Positions 10,691 through 21,560 of a DNA stretch of 64,000 nucleotides are shown here, piece by piece. This DNA comes from Isochrysis galbana (taxonomy: Eukaryota; Haptophyta; Isochrysidales; Isochrysidaceae). Positions within the stretch are counted from its first letter, which is position 1; every line of letters starts with the position of its first letter. The stretch lies in contig CM030933.1 in assembly GCA_018136815.1 (NCBI GenBank), forward strand, positions 6,946,676-7,010,675, read 5' to 3'. The position numbers and the translations under genes are program-made. Under the pieces are notes generated by a model that worked only from the letters and a program-made list of their open reading frames with translations, was not told the origin of the DNA and made no database searches.

Positions 10691-11483
10691 TGTGAGAGCA
10701 AGCGCCAACTAAGTTTATACTTGGTTGACCCATGGGGGGGCACGAGCCCCCCCCTCTCTCCACTCCTCCCCTGCCATGGGGGAGGAACCACCCATCCTCC
10801 TGGCACGCCTGATGGCTTGCCAGGAGCCCACTGCCCTACTGACCAACTCCCTTCCCCACAGGCTTGCCCCATTCGCCCATCCTGGCCCCTAGTGACCAGC
10901 CCATCGCTCCAACCCCCCCTTCCCCCCTGGTCGACAGGCAGACAGGTGCAGATTGGGGGCCCCTGAGGCTCAGGAGCGCCAGCGAGGGAGAGGCAGGGGA
11001 GGCCAGGGCCCAGCCCCAGCCTCCTCTGCCCCCTGAGCTGGCCTCCAGGAGCCTCCAGGGGCCGCCACAGGACAGCTGGCAGCTGGAGGCCTGCCGCAGG
11101 CGCGCCATCGCGCGTGCCTGCAGGAGAGGGGAGAGAGAGCCCGGAGAAGGGGGTGGGCGGAGCGAGAGCTCCGCTCACCGGAAAATAGGTAAGTCCCGCA
11201 CCTGTTTACAGGATAAGTCGGGGCTGAGGCCGCCGCCCACTCGGAGACACAGGAGGAAGGGGGGGAATGATCACCGGGGGGAGGCGCGGGCCACCGGACC
11301 ATATCTAAGCCCTTCACCCCTACCCCCCTAGTAGTGCACGGGGGGAGTCGCCTTATGGCGGGGGGAGAAGGGCCGGGGGAGTGGGGGTGTAGAAAGTTCT
11401 CCTACGTAAGTAGAAAGTAGAGGGTCCACGGCCGCGGGTGCGGTGAGACTATTAAAAGGTTTATTATTGTGAGAGCAAGCGCC
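10691..11483 (+). mobile_element. family A retroposon, full length, with 16-bp target site duplication
   Basis: The element (10707-11467, 761 bp) is flanked by a perfect 16-bp direct repeat, TGTGAGAGCAAGCGCC (10691-10706 and 11468-11483). It begins with the AT hairpin AACTAAGTTTATACTTGG and a G-run/CACGAG/C-run hairpin, and ends with a CTATTAAAAGGTTT tail. The internal body is over 90 percent alike by eye to the copy at 47004. Variable 16-18 bp duplications at unrelated sites and a conserved 3' tail are typical of SINE-like retroposons mobilised by a LINE reverse transcriptase. No convincing polymerase III A/B boxes were found in the body, and no long protein is encoded. Confidence 0.82.
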
Positions 11484-12441
11484 GTGGCGCGCGCGCATGG
11501 CGATGCGCCCTTGATACCGATACCGCTCTAACACCTGCATCGCCAAGCATGGCGAGAGCACCCAGACGACTAAAACTAAAAACTAAAAAGTAAAAGGTGT
11601 GTGTTGTGCCCGATTAATTATGGTAGTGGTAAGTAATAAGTAAGTGGGGTTGATTAGGACACATTGCGTGTGCACATAACACATAACATCATACATTTAG
11701 CTATTATTCCCCCACAATAATCGTCCACGCCATTTGCCAAGAGAGTTATAACGTGAAAAATGAACATTGTACATTGTTCGGTAAGTCCGACGGTAAGTAA
11801 CGATATATGGATATGGCGATTGAATCGTGCATTGCGTTGCAGCATTGGCATTGGAACTGGGCTTGCTTACGGGTGGCTAACGAATTGGAATCTTACTCCT
11901 ACTATTACTACTACACTACTATTAGCTATTAGCTATTAGTAGTATTAGCTATTAGCATTAGCTGTAGCTTTATTATTACTACTACTACTATCCATATCAA
12001 CATATGGATATCACCAAACAATCATCTTCATCTTCATCACCACTATCATCACAACGAGCAACACAAGAAACAGCGAATCAACACGCGCGCGCATCATCCA
12101 CATAACGAATCACACGCCACCAGCGGAGCCTAAGTGTTGAAAGCCATGATTCTCACGGCAACAACACATCAACCGTGCCAGACACGTGGACGGGCACAAG
12201 CACACGCATGCCTACACATGCCGTCGAGTGGCTGCCCGAGTGATGAAGGCCATAATAATCTAGTACTACAATGCACATGCACATGGACAATTAAAATTGC
12301 GCCCAAATAAAGCGTCGTAGGCATACATGACACAAAGGTCGAGAGGAATAGATGGTCGGGCTGTAGGAAGCCGTGGGGCTACAGGACGAAAGCCTTGCTT
12401 TCTAAGAAGCACGACGACACAGGCTGAAATAGATCGCCCAG
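11484..12441. other. intergenic AT-rich region with TTA/CTA microrepeats
   Basis: This is the most AT-rich part of the window. It has ACTATTACTA and ATTAGCTATTAG repeats (11895-11990) and CAT/CAC repeats near 12020-12050. It lies 3' of the WR-repeat gene, so part may be its 3' untranslated region. No gene seen. Confidence 0.4.
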
Positions 12442-13641
12442 TCAGGCATGGATTGTCGAGTTGTGGTGAGCCGTGAGTCCGGCACACCGGCGTCTGCCAT
12501 GGCGTGGTTCTGGCAGGAAGGACCTTTCTATCTTCTTGTACATGTCATGCTCTTGCTCATTGCGCTCCTTGACCACTCCCATAGTTGGCATGCTCTGACT
12601 AATGGTCATTCCCCTGCGTATCGGCTCCGTTATGTCCGTGGAGAGGATACGAAAGTCCACGTTGCTTGGAGGCGGAATTCGTCCCATCTCATTCTTGAAA
12701 GTCTTGACGGGGCTTCCAGCGGGTTTGGCAGGAGACTCTAGCGACCATCTCCAACTATCGGAGTGAGATTGGTGCCGAGGCGGCGCCGCTTGAGACGAAC
12801 CAACGCTCTCGAATTCGCGTCTAAATTGCTGCTGAGGAGCCGAAAGGGCACTGGACGTCGACGGCGTGCTCTTCATCGATTCGACGCGCTCTTGGGCTCC
12901 CTGCTGACGTGCACGCGTTGGCAAGGGTGGCCAAGTTGGCGATACCTCACCCATTCGCCAGTCAACCAAGCGAGTCGAGCGCTGTGAGCTTGATGTACCC
13001 ATGCCACTGAGGGGCCCCGAAAAGGATGGTTCACCCGGGGGATTGTGCATGTGCTTGACGGATATATGTTCTTGAGACCGCTGCTGAGCAGGGCCCAACT
13101 CGAACCCATTTGATAGGTGAACATCATGCGAACGCCTCCACTGCGAATTCGGTGACGGCTTCAAGCCGTTACGCTCACCGCCGACGAGTGGCATCGGGCC
13201 CTCATCTAAGACTCTCCAGTCGCCGCTGCTCTTCGGCTGCACCGGCACCGATGGGCTGAGCTCGCAGCCCCCCGAGGCAATGTGCACCGGGTCTCCACGG
13301 CGCCACGAGCTGTCGGTGTGAGCTGGCCGCTGCCGTGCCCGCTGTCGCGGCTCATTTGGCTTGAGGTCGAATCCCATGGGAGCTGTGTCGCCCATACGCC
13401 AGCCACTGGAGACCTTCGTGGACTGGTTCCTGTCTTGGAGGGTACCCATCCCATCAATGGTGACAGCACCCTGCTCGCCCTTGCGCCAGTCGCTCTGCAA
13501 GCCATTGGTCGCGATGGGCTGGCGGGCGAAGGTGGCGGGCGCTACGGTTGAGTGCCAGCTGCCCGAGCCGGGCGCGTCGTGCCAGCCCTCGTTGCCGTGC
13601 TTCCACACGGGCGTGAGCTTCCACCGCTCGCGGCCCTCCAT
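12442..13641 (-). CDS. WR-box repeat protein, unknown function
   Basis: A single open frame of 399 residues starts at a true ATG (13641). The protein is low in hydrophobic residues and rich in Ser, Pro, Gly, Gln and Arg, so largely disordered. Seven WR boxes occur at about residues 52, 81, 113, 142, 168, 228 and 297, mostly 26-32 residues apart (the 168 to 228 gap is two such steps). Typical forms are DWRKGE, GWRMGDTAPMGFDL, SWRRGDPVHIASGG and DWRMGE: a small aromatic-basic-acidic core followed by a P/G-rich linker. The N-terminus adds single Trp residues (7, 13, 20, 29). A YKKIERSFLPEP segment near the C-terminus could be a conserved anchor. I know no family with this repeat. The even codon structure over 1.2 kb argues for a real gene. 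Confidence 0.6.
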   Translation of the reverse strand: MEGRERWKLTPVWKHGNEGWHDAPGSGSWHSTVAPATFARQPIATNGLQSDWRKGEQGAVTIDGMGTLQDRNQSTKVSSGWRMGDTAPMGFDLKPNEPRQRARQRPAHTDSSWRRGDPVHIASGGCELSPSVPVQPKSSGDWRVLDEGPMPLVGGERNGLKPSPNSQWRRSHDVHLSNGFELGPAQQRSQEHISVKHMHNPPGEPSFSGPLSGMGTSSSQRSTRLVDWRMGEVSPTWPPLPTRARQQGAQERVESMKSTPSTSSALSAPQQQFRREFESVGSSQAAPPRHQSHSDSWRWSLESPAKPAGSPVKTFKNEMGRIPPPSNVDFRILSTDITEPIRRGMTISQSMPTMGVVKERNEQEHDMYKKIERSFLPEPRHGRRRCAGLTAHHNSTIHA

Positions 13642-14075
13642 CCTCTCTGCCGCGGCCGACTCACCGCCCGCGCCTCGAGGAGATGGTGAAACCGCCAGCG
13701 CTGAGAGGGCGCGCCATGGCAGTTATATTTGGTTTATCTGTAACCGTGTAACCGTCGTTCAAGCTCAGGAGTAATAGGGCGGTCAAACTCTAGTTTATCT
13801 TCTAAGGATGTAAAAATGAGGAAGTCAGGATTAAGGAAGTACACCAAAGTAAAGCGGTAGAAACCCCGGGAAACACCCATCTAGCACATACTCGATGCCC
13901 TTTGGGCCATCTATAGACCCCCCCCCCCAACCCACAACGAAGGATAACCCAAGAACGGCAAAACATGCCTAAATACACAAATACCTTATCCATATCCATA
14001 TCTCATATCTCGGAGAGCCCACATTCAAAACGACTCTGGGTGCGATGCGAGCCCGTTCTTGAGCATCAGCCCGGT
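13642..14075. repeat. spacer with a family C terminal repeat
   Basis: At 13775 the sequence TAGGGCGGTCAAAC matches the terminal inverted repeat of the complete element at 15422-16342. The following sequence (about 13800-13900) resembles that family only loosely. A C-run lies at 13920-13930. No partner end was found nearby, so this is a solo or truncated copy. Confidence 0.45.
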
Positions 14076-15414
14076 CAACTAAGTTTATACTTAGTTCAGC
14101 AAGGGGGGGCGCCTCAAGTCGCGTTCCGTCAAAAGAGGGCCATGTGATTTTTTTTCGCTCAGAACGCTTGTTTTCTTTTTAGGTAGGAATGTCTCAACAA
14201 TTCCTCCAGTTTATTATTACGAAGATGAGTACAAAGCTAATCACGACACATACAAGGACGCGGCGCGTGCGCATAGCAAACCCCCCCCCCACACACACAC
14301 ATAAAAAAATATAAAAATAAAAAAATATTCTTGAAGGTGCCTACTATTCTGCTATCCCCCGTCCCTCTCGCTGGGGACACCCCCTGACATCGCCCTTGCC
14401 CCACTCCCGCTCCCCTTTCGCCCCCCCCCTCGGTCCTTTTTATTCGGTTTTGGGGGGTCGACCCATGTGCACTACTTTGGGTCTGGCGTCGGGGGAGGGG
14501 GGGGGCAGGCCTTTTGGCTCGCAGTTGCTGTGAGACGCTTTGGGTCGCGTCTCTATGTGGGGGCCCAGCCTTGCGGCTTCCCCCTAGCCCCCCCCCCCAC
14601 ATATATATAGTAACCCCCAGCTACGCAGGCTGAGTTTTCATCTTTTTCGTCTTTTTCTTTTTCTCACACCCCTCATATTTGGGGTAAACAGCAGATAAAG
14701 AGTTCTGCATACACGCACGGCGTACCTCGCGCCGTGCGCATGCACGGCGTGCACATGGGTGATTGCAAAACTCATCACACATGCTTTACGTAGTTGTGGG
14801 ACTTAGATGAAACGCAGATGAAACTAGTTGGCATGCGCACGCACGGCGTCTCCGCGGGGGAACTGGTGCCCATGCACGGCGTGCACACTGGTGCAAGCAA
14901 GTCCCGTGAGCAGAGAAAAAAGTTGTTATGCCCGCACGGCGCCCTAGCCTTTCCTTGAATCTTAAAATATTGTTGTATACATAACTATGGACATTTGATC
15001 GCTCAATAAGTCGCGTTCCGTCAAACGTCAAAAGAGGGCCAGCTGATTTTCTATGTGCTTGTTTTCTTTTTGGGTGGCCACATTATTATTATTACAAAGC
15101 TAATTACGCTCCCCCACTATCAACACACGCGGTAACCCCCAGCTACGCGGGCTGAGTTTTCATCTTCTTCGTCTTTTTCTCTCCGTGCGTGCGCATGGAA
15201 GTTTCCACGCGCCGTCACCGATGCGCAGAAAAGGGTTTCGTTATGCGCATGATGAGCATTTCTCTCGGGCGTCCCCGCGGGGACGCCGTGCGTGCGCATG
15301 GAAGTTTCCACACGCCGTCACCTATGCGCAGGGTTTCGTTATGCGCATGATGAGCATTTCGCACCGCGGGAAGCAGAGAAAAAAAGTCATCTGCATTTAA
15401 TTTTAAAATACTGC
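14076..15414. repeat. nested repeat cluster (hairpin tip, family D, family B)
   Basis: It starts with an AACTAAGTTTATACTTAG tip (14076-14096) followed by a GTCGCGTTCCGTCAAAAGAG block (about 14118), which recurs at about 15008, 37142 and 42882 (family D). A family B piece (about 14320-14600, minus orientation: TATTCTTGAAGGTG and the G-rich CTTTGGGTCTGGCG block) is embedded. A CAGCTACGC(A/G)GGCTGAGTTTTCATC segment occurs at about 14620 and again at about 15140. CGTGCGTGCGCATGG-type segments are repeated directly (15184, 15289) and in inverted form (about 14830). Confidence 0.5.
15184..15395 (+). repeat. tandem duplication, about 105-bp unit
   Basis: Two adjacent copies start CGTGCGTGCGCATGGAAG (about 15184 and 15289), continue through TTTCCAC and GCCGTCACC, and contain GGGTTTCGTTATGCGCATG and ATGAGCATTTC. 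The first copy also carries a short palindromic CCCCGCGGGG segment between the units. A related CGTGCGTGCGCATGG stretch occurs at about 37446. Confidence 0.6.
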
Positions 15415-16349
15415 TATGTACTAGGGCGGTCAAACAGGGGCTTTTTAACTATTAGTAAGGGTTGGGCTGCAATTTTTGACCGTGGCGCGGTGCCCAATAA
15501 AAACGCTCCGGGAGGGGCTACCTGACGCTACGAAAATCTTCGCCAAGAAATGGTGCGATCCGCCCCCCCTCTCGCCCCCTCCGTCACGCGCGCTCACGCT
15601 CTACCCGTAAAGAATGGGCCGTCGCGCCCGCGGGGGGATCGGTTCCTTGATATCTAAGCTACATTCGGCATTTGATTCCCGCCCGATGCAGCGTCGTGTC
15701 GGGCTGCCGACAGTCCGACCACCCCCTGACCCTCTGGTATCATTGCCCTATCGGGGCGCGGGCTGTCAGATTGGCGTGACCACGACGAGGTATCGGGGCG
15801 CGGGCTGTCAGATTGGCGTGACCATGCGGGTGGGACCTGTGTATTTGGTATCTGGCGGGGTCTCTCGTCCTGATGGATCGTCGAAAACGGGCAGGCCGCG
15901 CGGCCCCCATCGGTTCGAAGTTGGGCTCTCCGGGCCTCGCTCGGCGACGGCTCAACGTTCAATGGGCTCGGCGGATGGGTGATTTCGACGAGGTATCAGG
16001 GCGCGGCCTGTCCGATTGGCGTGACCATGCGGGTGGGACCTGTGTATTTGGTATCTGGCGGGGTCTCCCATCCTGATGGATCGTCGAAAACGGGCACGCA
16101 GCCCGCCCGGTCTCGACTTGAAGTTGAGCTTTTCAAGCTTTTGCGATTTTAGCGTCTTCTGTCTTTTTTTGATTACGTTTTGTTGTTGGGGCCCAAGGGG
16201 GGGGGTCCGGGTCCTAATGGACCCCGGATATGTGCTAGTTGGGTGTATTGGGAACTTTCTACCGTGAAAAATCCTCAAATTTCCTCAATTCTGAGATGGT
16301 CATTTTTCACCCCTTATAAAAAAACACTGTTTGACCGCCCTATATGTAC
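15415..16349. mobile_element. family C terminal-inverted-repeat element, 921 bp, 7-bp target duplication
   Basis: The element (15422-16342) is bounded by a perfect 16-bp inverted repeat TAGGGCGGTCAAACAG, extended imperfectly by T-rich sequence. It is flanked by a perfect 7-bp direct repeat TATGTAC (15415-15421 and 16343-16349). No transposase was recognised inside, so it is non-autonomous. Internally a block of about 110 bp (GGCGCGGGCTGTCAGATTGG through GATGGATCGTCGAAAACGGG) is present twice (about 15790-15900 and 15995-16095), plus a third partial copy at about 15749. The superfamily cannot be set from a 7-bp duplication alone. Confidence 0.8.
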
Positions 16350-16898
16350 AACTGTGGACATTCGATCGCTCAAATCGACTGATGTCCCACAATTGACGGA
16401 ACGACACCTATTCGACTGATGCCCCACAATTGCTGACGGAACGACACCTTCGCGCCCCCCCTCTCAGGCACCAATTCCCCTCCGGGGGGCCTGTCGCCTG
16501 TCGGCCTGTCGTTCAACCCCATGCCCCATGCCCATGCCCCATGCTCTGCCTTCTGGCATGAGCAGGGCAATCAACAACACCACCCAGACCCCCAGTGAGC
16601 GCGGCTGCGTCCACACACACGTGCTACTTTATCTACGTACGACTTTGCTCTTTCTCTTTATTGTTATTCCCTACTTCATCTACGTACGACTTTGCTCTTT
16701 ATTGTTATTCCGCGCAGCTGTGTGCGCGCCCCCGCACCGCCGCTCGTTGCTCGTCCACCGCCACCGCCCACCGCCCACCGCATATTTTGCATATTTTGCT
16801 GCATATTTGGGTATTTTTTTGCATATTTTGCATATATGCACTGCCTATTTTGGCCGAAAAAACTGCATATTTCTATTTAGGCTCAGGTAGAAATTGTC
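16350..16898. repeat. repeat fragments and a CATATTTTG-rich stretch
   Basis: At 16450-16600 there is a fragment similar to the repeat at 10030-10130 (CTCCGGGGG, CTCAGGC, AACACCACCCA blocks). A CTACGTACGACTTTGCTCTTT segment is tandemly repeated (about 16630 and 16680). At 16785-16870 a GCATATTTTG motif recurs about six times. No gene seen. Confidence 0.45.
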
Positions 16899-17143
16899 GG
16901 AGCGAAGCTCGTTTCCTCTTTGCAAACGAGTCGCGAAGGCGCACCGGCGGCTAGCGCGGCGCCCAGTTCATCCGGGGAGCCCGGAACGGGCTCATCGGGA
17001 GAACGGGGAAGGCATATGACGGGCATGTGAAATGGACGGGAAAGTGGCACGGAACGCGAATCGGAGGGACGGAGGGACGGAGGACGTAGGAAAGGGCGCG
17101 GCGAGCAGATAGCAGATACCGCTTGGCTGGGACTCGTAGGGAC
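16899..17143 (-). repeat. family G repeat, copy 1
   Basis: Read on the minus strand it resembles 46640-46945: shared CGATGAGCCCGTTCCGG, CCCCGGATGAA, GGTGCGCCTTCGCGACTCG and CAAAGAGGAAACGAGCTTCG blocks. It abuts the truncated reverse-transcriptase fragment, so it either interrupted the retroelement or belongs to its remains. Confidence 0.55.
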
Positions 17144-17630
17144 TCGTAGGTCCAAGGTACACAAGAACAATGAATCGAGGCGGCCATGGCCGGACGTTAG
17201 TCGATCGATAGCTTCGACCGTAAGAGGGAGAGGACTGTCTTCGATTCGCAGCTTGGAATTAACATCGCGGTATCGCGGTAGTCTACGCAGAACGCAGAAA
17301 CGTACTACCGAGCCGTCTTTCTTGGTGACCAGGACAACACGAGAAGCCCAGGACGAATTAGATTTGCAGATGATGCCCGCGGACTCCATCTTGCAAACCT
17401 CGTCTTCGATAATCTTTTCGCCCTCGTGCCCTACTCGAGACGGCGCGTGGCGGTGCGGTTGTACTCCAGGATTGAGGGGCAGCTCCACTTCCATGACGTG
17501 AGTATGATTCGGACTGGTCGGATCCACAGCGAAGGCGCCAATGCGGCGGGTCAGCATCTGTCGAATACGGTGGAACAGTTCGACCGTGGGTGTGAGCGCG
17601 TGCCTTACAAACTCGACTATTCATGCCTAC
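17144..17630 (-). pseudogene. Ty3/gypsy reverse transcriptase fragment
   Basis: The minus-strand frame encodes the N-terminal part of a gypsy-type reverse transcriptase: EVCKMESAGIICKSNSSWAS, VVLVTKKDGSVVRFCV, a distorted RRL block, PLPLTVEAIDRL and CTLDLR, i.e. the region up to the first catalytic Asp. The normal DYRRLN segment is altered and the sequence stops resembling the family just after LDLR, where a family G repeat begins. Upstream pieces (VRHALTPTVELFHRIRQM) extend it to about 17630. There is no YVDD box, RNase H or integrase here. It is a dead fragment. Confidence 0.85.
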
Positions 17631-17882
17631 AGCTTTCAGATGGGCAGGAATACAAAACACACTGTGAAAGTCGCCGTCGGCGCGCGCCGCTGGATCTCTC
17701 GTCGCCCGGTCTTCTCTCGTCCCACCCACACAGCAGAAGAGAAAGCGGATGATTCCACAGGGAAATATACGAGTAAAGTACTCGAGTAAGGGTAGATGGA
17801 GAACTCCTGGAGGGCAGGGAGGGAGGGATTTGGAAAGGGGGGGAGGGGCAGCGGCATCTCGGCGGCGGCGGCGTACGTGCCA

Positions 17883-20585
17883 ATGCCAGCCGACGGGAGC
17901 GCGGCCGCAGTCGGAGAGAGGTTGCACGCGCTGCAATCGGCTTGCCGAGCCGCACGCGCCGCGGCCATCCCGTCAACTATCCGTCAGATCGAGGCGTACC
18001 TACCAGAGGCTGTGGGCACCCTGAGGAGCGAGGCGCCAGCAGAGGCGGCAGTGAATTCACTCATCGAGCTGCTCCTGGCGGTTCTCGAGGCATGTGGGAA
18101 GGAGCAGCCGGCACAGCAGGTGCATCCCAACCCACTTGCATAGCGCCCTCTCGCGGCCCGTCCCGTTGAGGTGCCAGCTTCGCCTCCGTGCAGGTCTTGC
18201 ACAGCGCTGTCTCGTGCTTCCGCATATGCTGTGGTCCTGCGGATGGATTCGAGGACACAGGCGATGCACCGGCAGATGTTTCACCGAGGGGGGGGGTGCT
18301 CAGCACTGACATGGTCGTGTGCAATGTCTGCGAACACCTTGACCGCGCAGACTCCGCCCCTTTCGATGAGGCCCACCAGCTGCGCTCAATCAACATGTTG
18401 AAGGGTTGTCTGCGCTTGGCGGAGATGATGTCATCGCTGTACCGGACAGTGTGCCACGCCGCGCCTCTCCTACTGATGCGTCTGCAAAGGCTGCGCGAAC
18501 CACGCCCCGCGCGGCGCGAGGGCGTCCCTGGTCCTCTCACCCCTCTCGTCAGTTCAGAGGCGGCCACTGCCCTGCGAGGACTTGGAGCGGCTCTGCCTCA
18601 CTCTCAACTATGCTGGCTCATAGCGGTCTCGTCGTCCACATGGCCCAGCAAGGGAAGCGCCCCCTCCGATGCCTCCCAGTCCATCCTTTCGGTGCCTGAC
18701 TCTGTCATCTCCCAGCTCAGGGCCTCCTTTTCTTCCATCGTCGCCGACGCTGCGGCATGCGTGGGCCCAGCACTAGGGAGGCCGAGCTCGTCATCCGAGG
18801 GCGCCGCAATGGTTCGAAAACTCCTACGGCAAGGACTCGCTCTTGACGCTCCGCCGAGAGATCGGCTACTGGACGGGTTGACGCTAGCCTTCCTAGGGCG
18901 AGCGGCCGCGGACGATGGTGCCGTGCCCAGGAGTGAGGTGGCGGGAGCCCACCTGGCGCTTGTGGACGCTCCTAGAAGTGGTCACCGCATAGAATGTTCG
19001 ATCGATGAGGCTGATCAAGCCGCTCGTTCGGCGCTGTGGTCGCTGCTACAGGCCCTGTCTCCGTCCGCCAAGATTCAGTCCCAGTTAGACGCATGGGTGG
19101 ATGGCGCTGTTTCGGAGGTGGTTCTCATGGGCACGGTTGAGCCATGGCGAGACCGAGCGCTTGGGCTCCTGTCTGTCTGTCCCATGCTGTTTCGTTGGGC
19201 CCGGCTGGACGGTGTGGCTCAAAAGAATAAACTGCACGAGAATCTTGTCGTCGAATGGTTGGCCCTTCTTGCTGAGCTCGCACCCGGTGCGATGCCGGGC
19301 ACAGCCTGTTGCAAGCCATGTCTCTTGTCTATCCCAGTGGTCAATTCACTCGCCATTCATTGTGCATCCCGTCATAGGTCGTAGTCCACATGCAGAAGAG
19401 CCTTGGCCCGCAGACCCGCTATCCACGCCTACCATCGTGAGCTCTGTGACGGCGGTGCTCGCCGCCCTGTGCGATGCGGTCGGGATGCCACCTGTGCTGC
19501 TGCGAAGACAGCTGATGGGAGGCGTGTGCCGCTGTCTAAATGCGCGGCTCCTTGCCGCCGAGGCAGGTTACTTTACCCATCGTACACGTAGGCTTGCCCG
19601 TGCCCTTGCTGCGAGCGTGTGCGCACTGCCACGGCCTCACCTCAGCGGCGCCTCCGATTCGCACAAGCTGTTGCCGCTCCTCCTAGGCTGGTCTGAAGTT
19701 GTCGACCCGCCTGCGCGCAGCGCCGTCTTGCACGCAGTGCGCCACTGCGTGCATGATCTCCGTGCCCCGGAGGTGCAATGGCACGGTCAGCTCGTCCTTG
19801 CGCGGCTGCGCAAGCTCCTCGTCTTTCGCGACGCGATCGTTCTAAACGAGCTCCTCCCAGCACTCCATCGCGCGCATGAGGCGGCCATCGGCGGCCTTTC
19901 TGAGGAAGAAAAGCGCGAGCATATCGAGCAATTATTGATGGATCTAGATAACGAGGTCTTGACCGTGAGCGACAAGCCCACGGCGCGCAGGCTGTATGCA
20001 CGCTGGTTACCTCTCTTCTTCACCTCGTTAGGGATCCAAGTCTGCTCGCGACTCCCCAGCCTTGTTGATCACTCCTTGGTGCTGCTCGACCAGGAGGTCG
20101 GGGTGGCAAGGGCTGCAATGCGTATGCGGGGGTTAGAGGTAGCTCCAACGACGCTGCGCTGCACGTTCGAGCAAGCGCTGCCCCCCGTGCGGGACGCGAT
20201 CCGTGTGCTCGAGTCGTTGCTTCGGGCCGCTTGGCCGAGGGCGGCAGCCCACGCCCCGAAAGCTTTGACGCACATTCTCGCTGCGCTTGTGCGCATCGAG
20301 CTCTTGGTCGAGGAGTTCCTTCCGTTAGTGGCCGACGCCTGCGACACATCGTCAAATCGCGCGGATAAGGAGCCGCTACTATTGGGTGAACTTGCTGATT
20401 TCGTGGCGTTGTTGACCCTCTGCCCGAACGGAGGGAACGTGTGTGCAGGCGTCATCGACCTCTTCATCTCCCAAATCCCTCCCGGCGCCGAGACGCTCGG
20501 CCGGCTTACGGCGGCTGTGAAGAGGTTGAGGCCGAGTGTTGGTGCCGAATCTAACGATCAGGAGGTGAAGGGCGTTTTCGGCTGA
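17883..20585 (+). CDS. large HEAT/ARM-like helical protein (possible TTI2-like)
   Basis: Three exons (17883-18119, 18194-19286, 19378-20585) give 845 residues; introns of 74 and 91 nt have GT-AG borders and compatible phases (0 and 1). An upstream in-frame ATG at 17796 would add 29 low-complexity residues; the inner ATG is chosen because conserved-looking helical sequence begins there. The protein is almost entirely amphipathic helices rich in Leu, Ala and Arg, as in HEAT/armadillo solenoids. It has no catalytic motif, signal peptide or membrane span. A stretch around residues 500-600 (GWSEVVDPPARSAVLHAVRH, QWHGQLVLARLRKLL, LLPALHRAH) is reminiscent of TELO2-interacting protein 2, a scaffold for PIKK-kinase maturation. 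That assignment is a guess; the solenoid fold is the safer statement. Confidence 0.7.
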
Positions 20586-21560
20586 GGACGGGGAGGGCCT
20601 AGGTCCAACATTGGACGGCGTTGGGCTAGCATTGTTGGATGAAATGTGGTACGGACTTTGGACTCAAATATATGTTCTTACTCGTGCGAGTAAGAAAACT
20701 AATCTCTTGAATATGCCGGTCAACGCTACTAGAACCCACCCCTGCTACCGGGAGACGCCCCTGCCGTCAGCAACATCCTTGCCGCACTCACTCCCCTCCC
20801 TCGCTCCCCCCCTCGTTCCTTTATTTCCGGCATTCGGGGGGTCGGCCCATGTGCACTACTTTGGGCCTCGCGCGCGGGGGAGAACCGGGACGGGGCTTTC
20901 GAAGCGAAGATATGTGATACTCGTGAGTCATAAAAAAGACCCTTTAAAGTTCGAAATTCTTGCCTCACGCGTCACACGTGGCAGTGGGGCTATAGTTTCT
21001 ACCCACGCCCCTGACCCTTTCTTCCCCTGCCCCAGCCCACCCCTTGCGCTTGGCCCGACGTAGTGCACACGGGCCCACCCCCTGAAACCAAAGACAAAGG
21101 AATGAAGGGGGCAGTGTAAAGGTGGTGAGTGTTCTGGGATATAGATAGGCCATGACGTCACCTTCAAGAATATTTTTTTAGTTGGGCGATGGCGTGAGTC
21201 GGTACTGTGAGTATGTGGTCCTATAGCCAGCGGTAGTAGCCTGAATCTTCAAATGTTCTTCAACACCACATCAAGAACAGAACATTACTGCCTCAAGATA
21301 CCCACGACTCTTTGCCGGAAAACCGCCAAGAGATAACCCGGTCATCTAGTGGCAAAGGAGGAAGGAGGGAACCGAACCGTCAAGCCGCCAAGGGCTGGAG
21401 CACCCCGCCCAACGCCCAACGCCTGACCCTGACCCCCCCAAAACACGGGCCCCTATGTAGCGCACAAGAGGAGAAGCCGCAAGGCAGGTGGGGGGAGGAA
21501 GGTTGAGGGGGATAGGGCGTGGCTCCTAGAGCCACGGGCGAGGCGTGAACATTAAAAGGG
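20586..21560. repeat. family B repeat copies in opposite orientations
   Basis: About 20720-20970 runs in the plus sense (CTCGTTCCTTTATTTCCGG, GGGGGTCGGCCCATGTGCAC). About 21050-21260 runs in the minus sense (TAGTGCACACGGGCCCACC, ACCAAAGACAAAGGAATG, CTCAAGAATATTTT, CTGAATCTTCAAATGTT). 21311-21560 ends with GCGAGGCGTGAACATTAAAAGG, the same 3' module type seen at the ends of family A and at 29130 and 46970. Confidence 0.5.

Noticed and set aside
10864..11331. Frames inside family A copies (also 47000-47596, 2640-3184)
   Set aside because: The same frames are not conserved between copies; the element appears non-coding.
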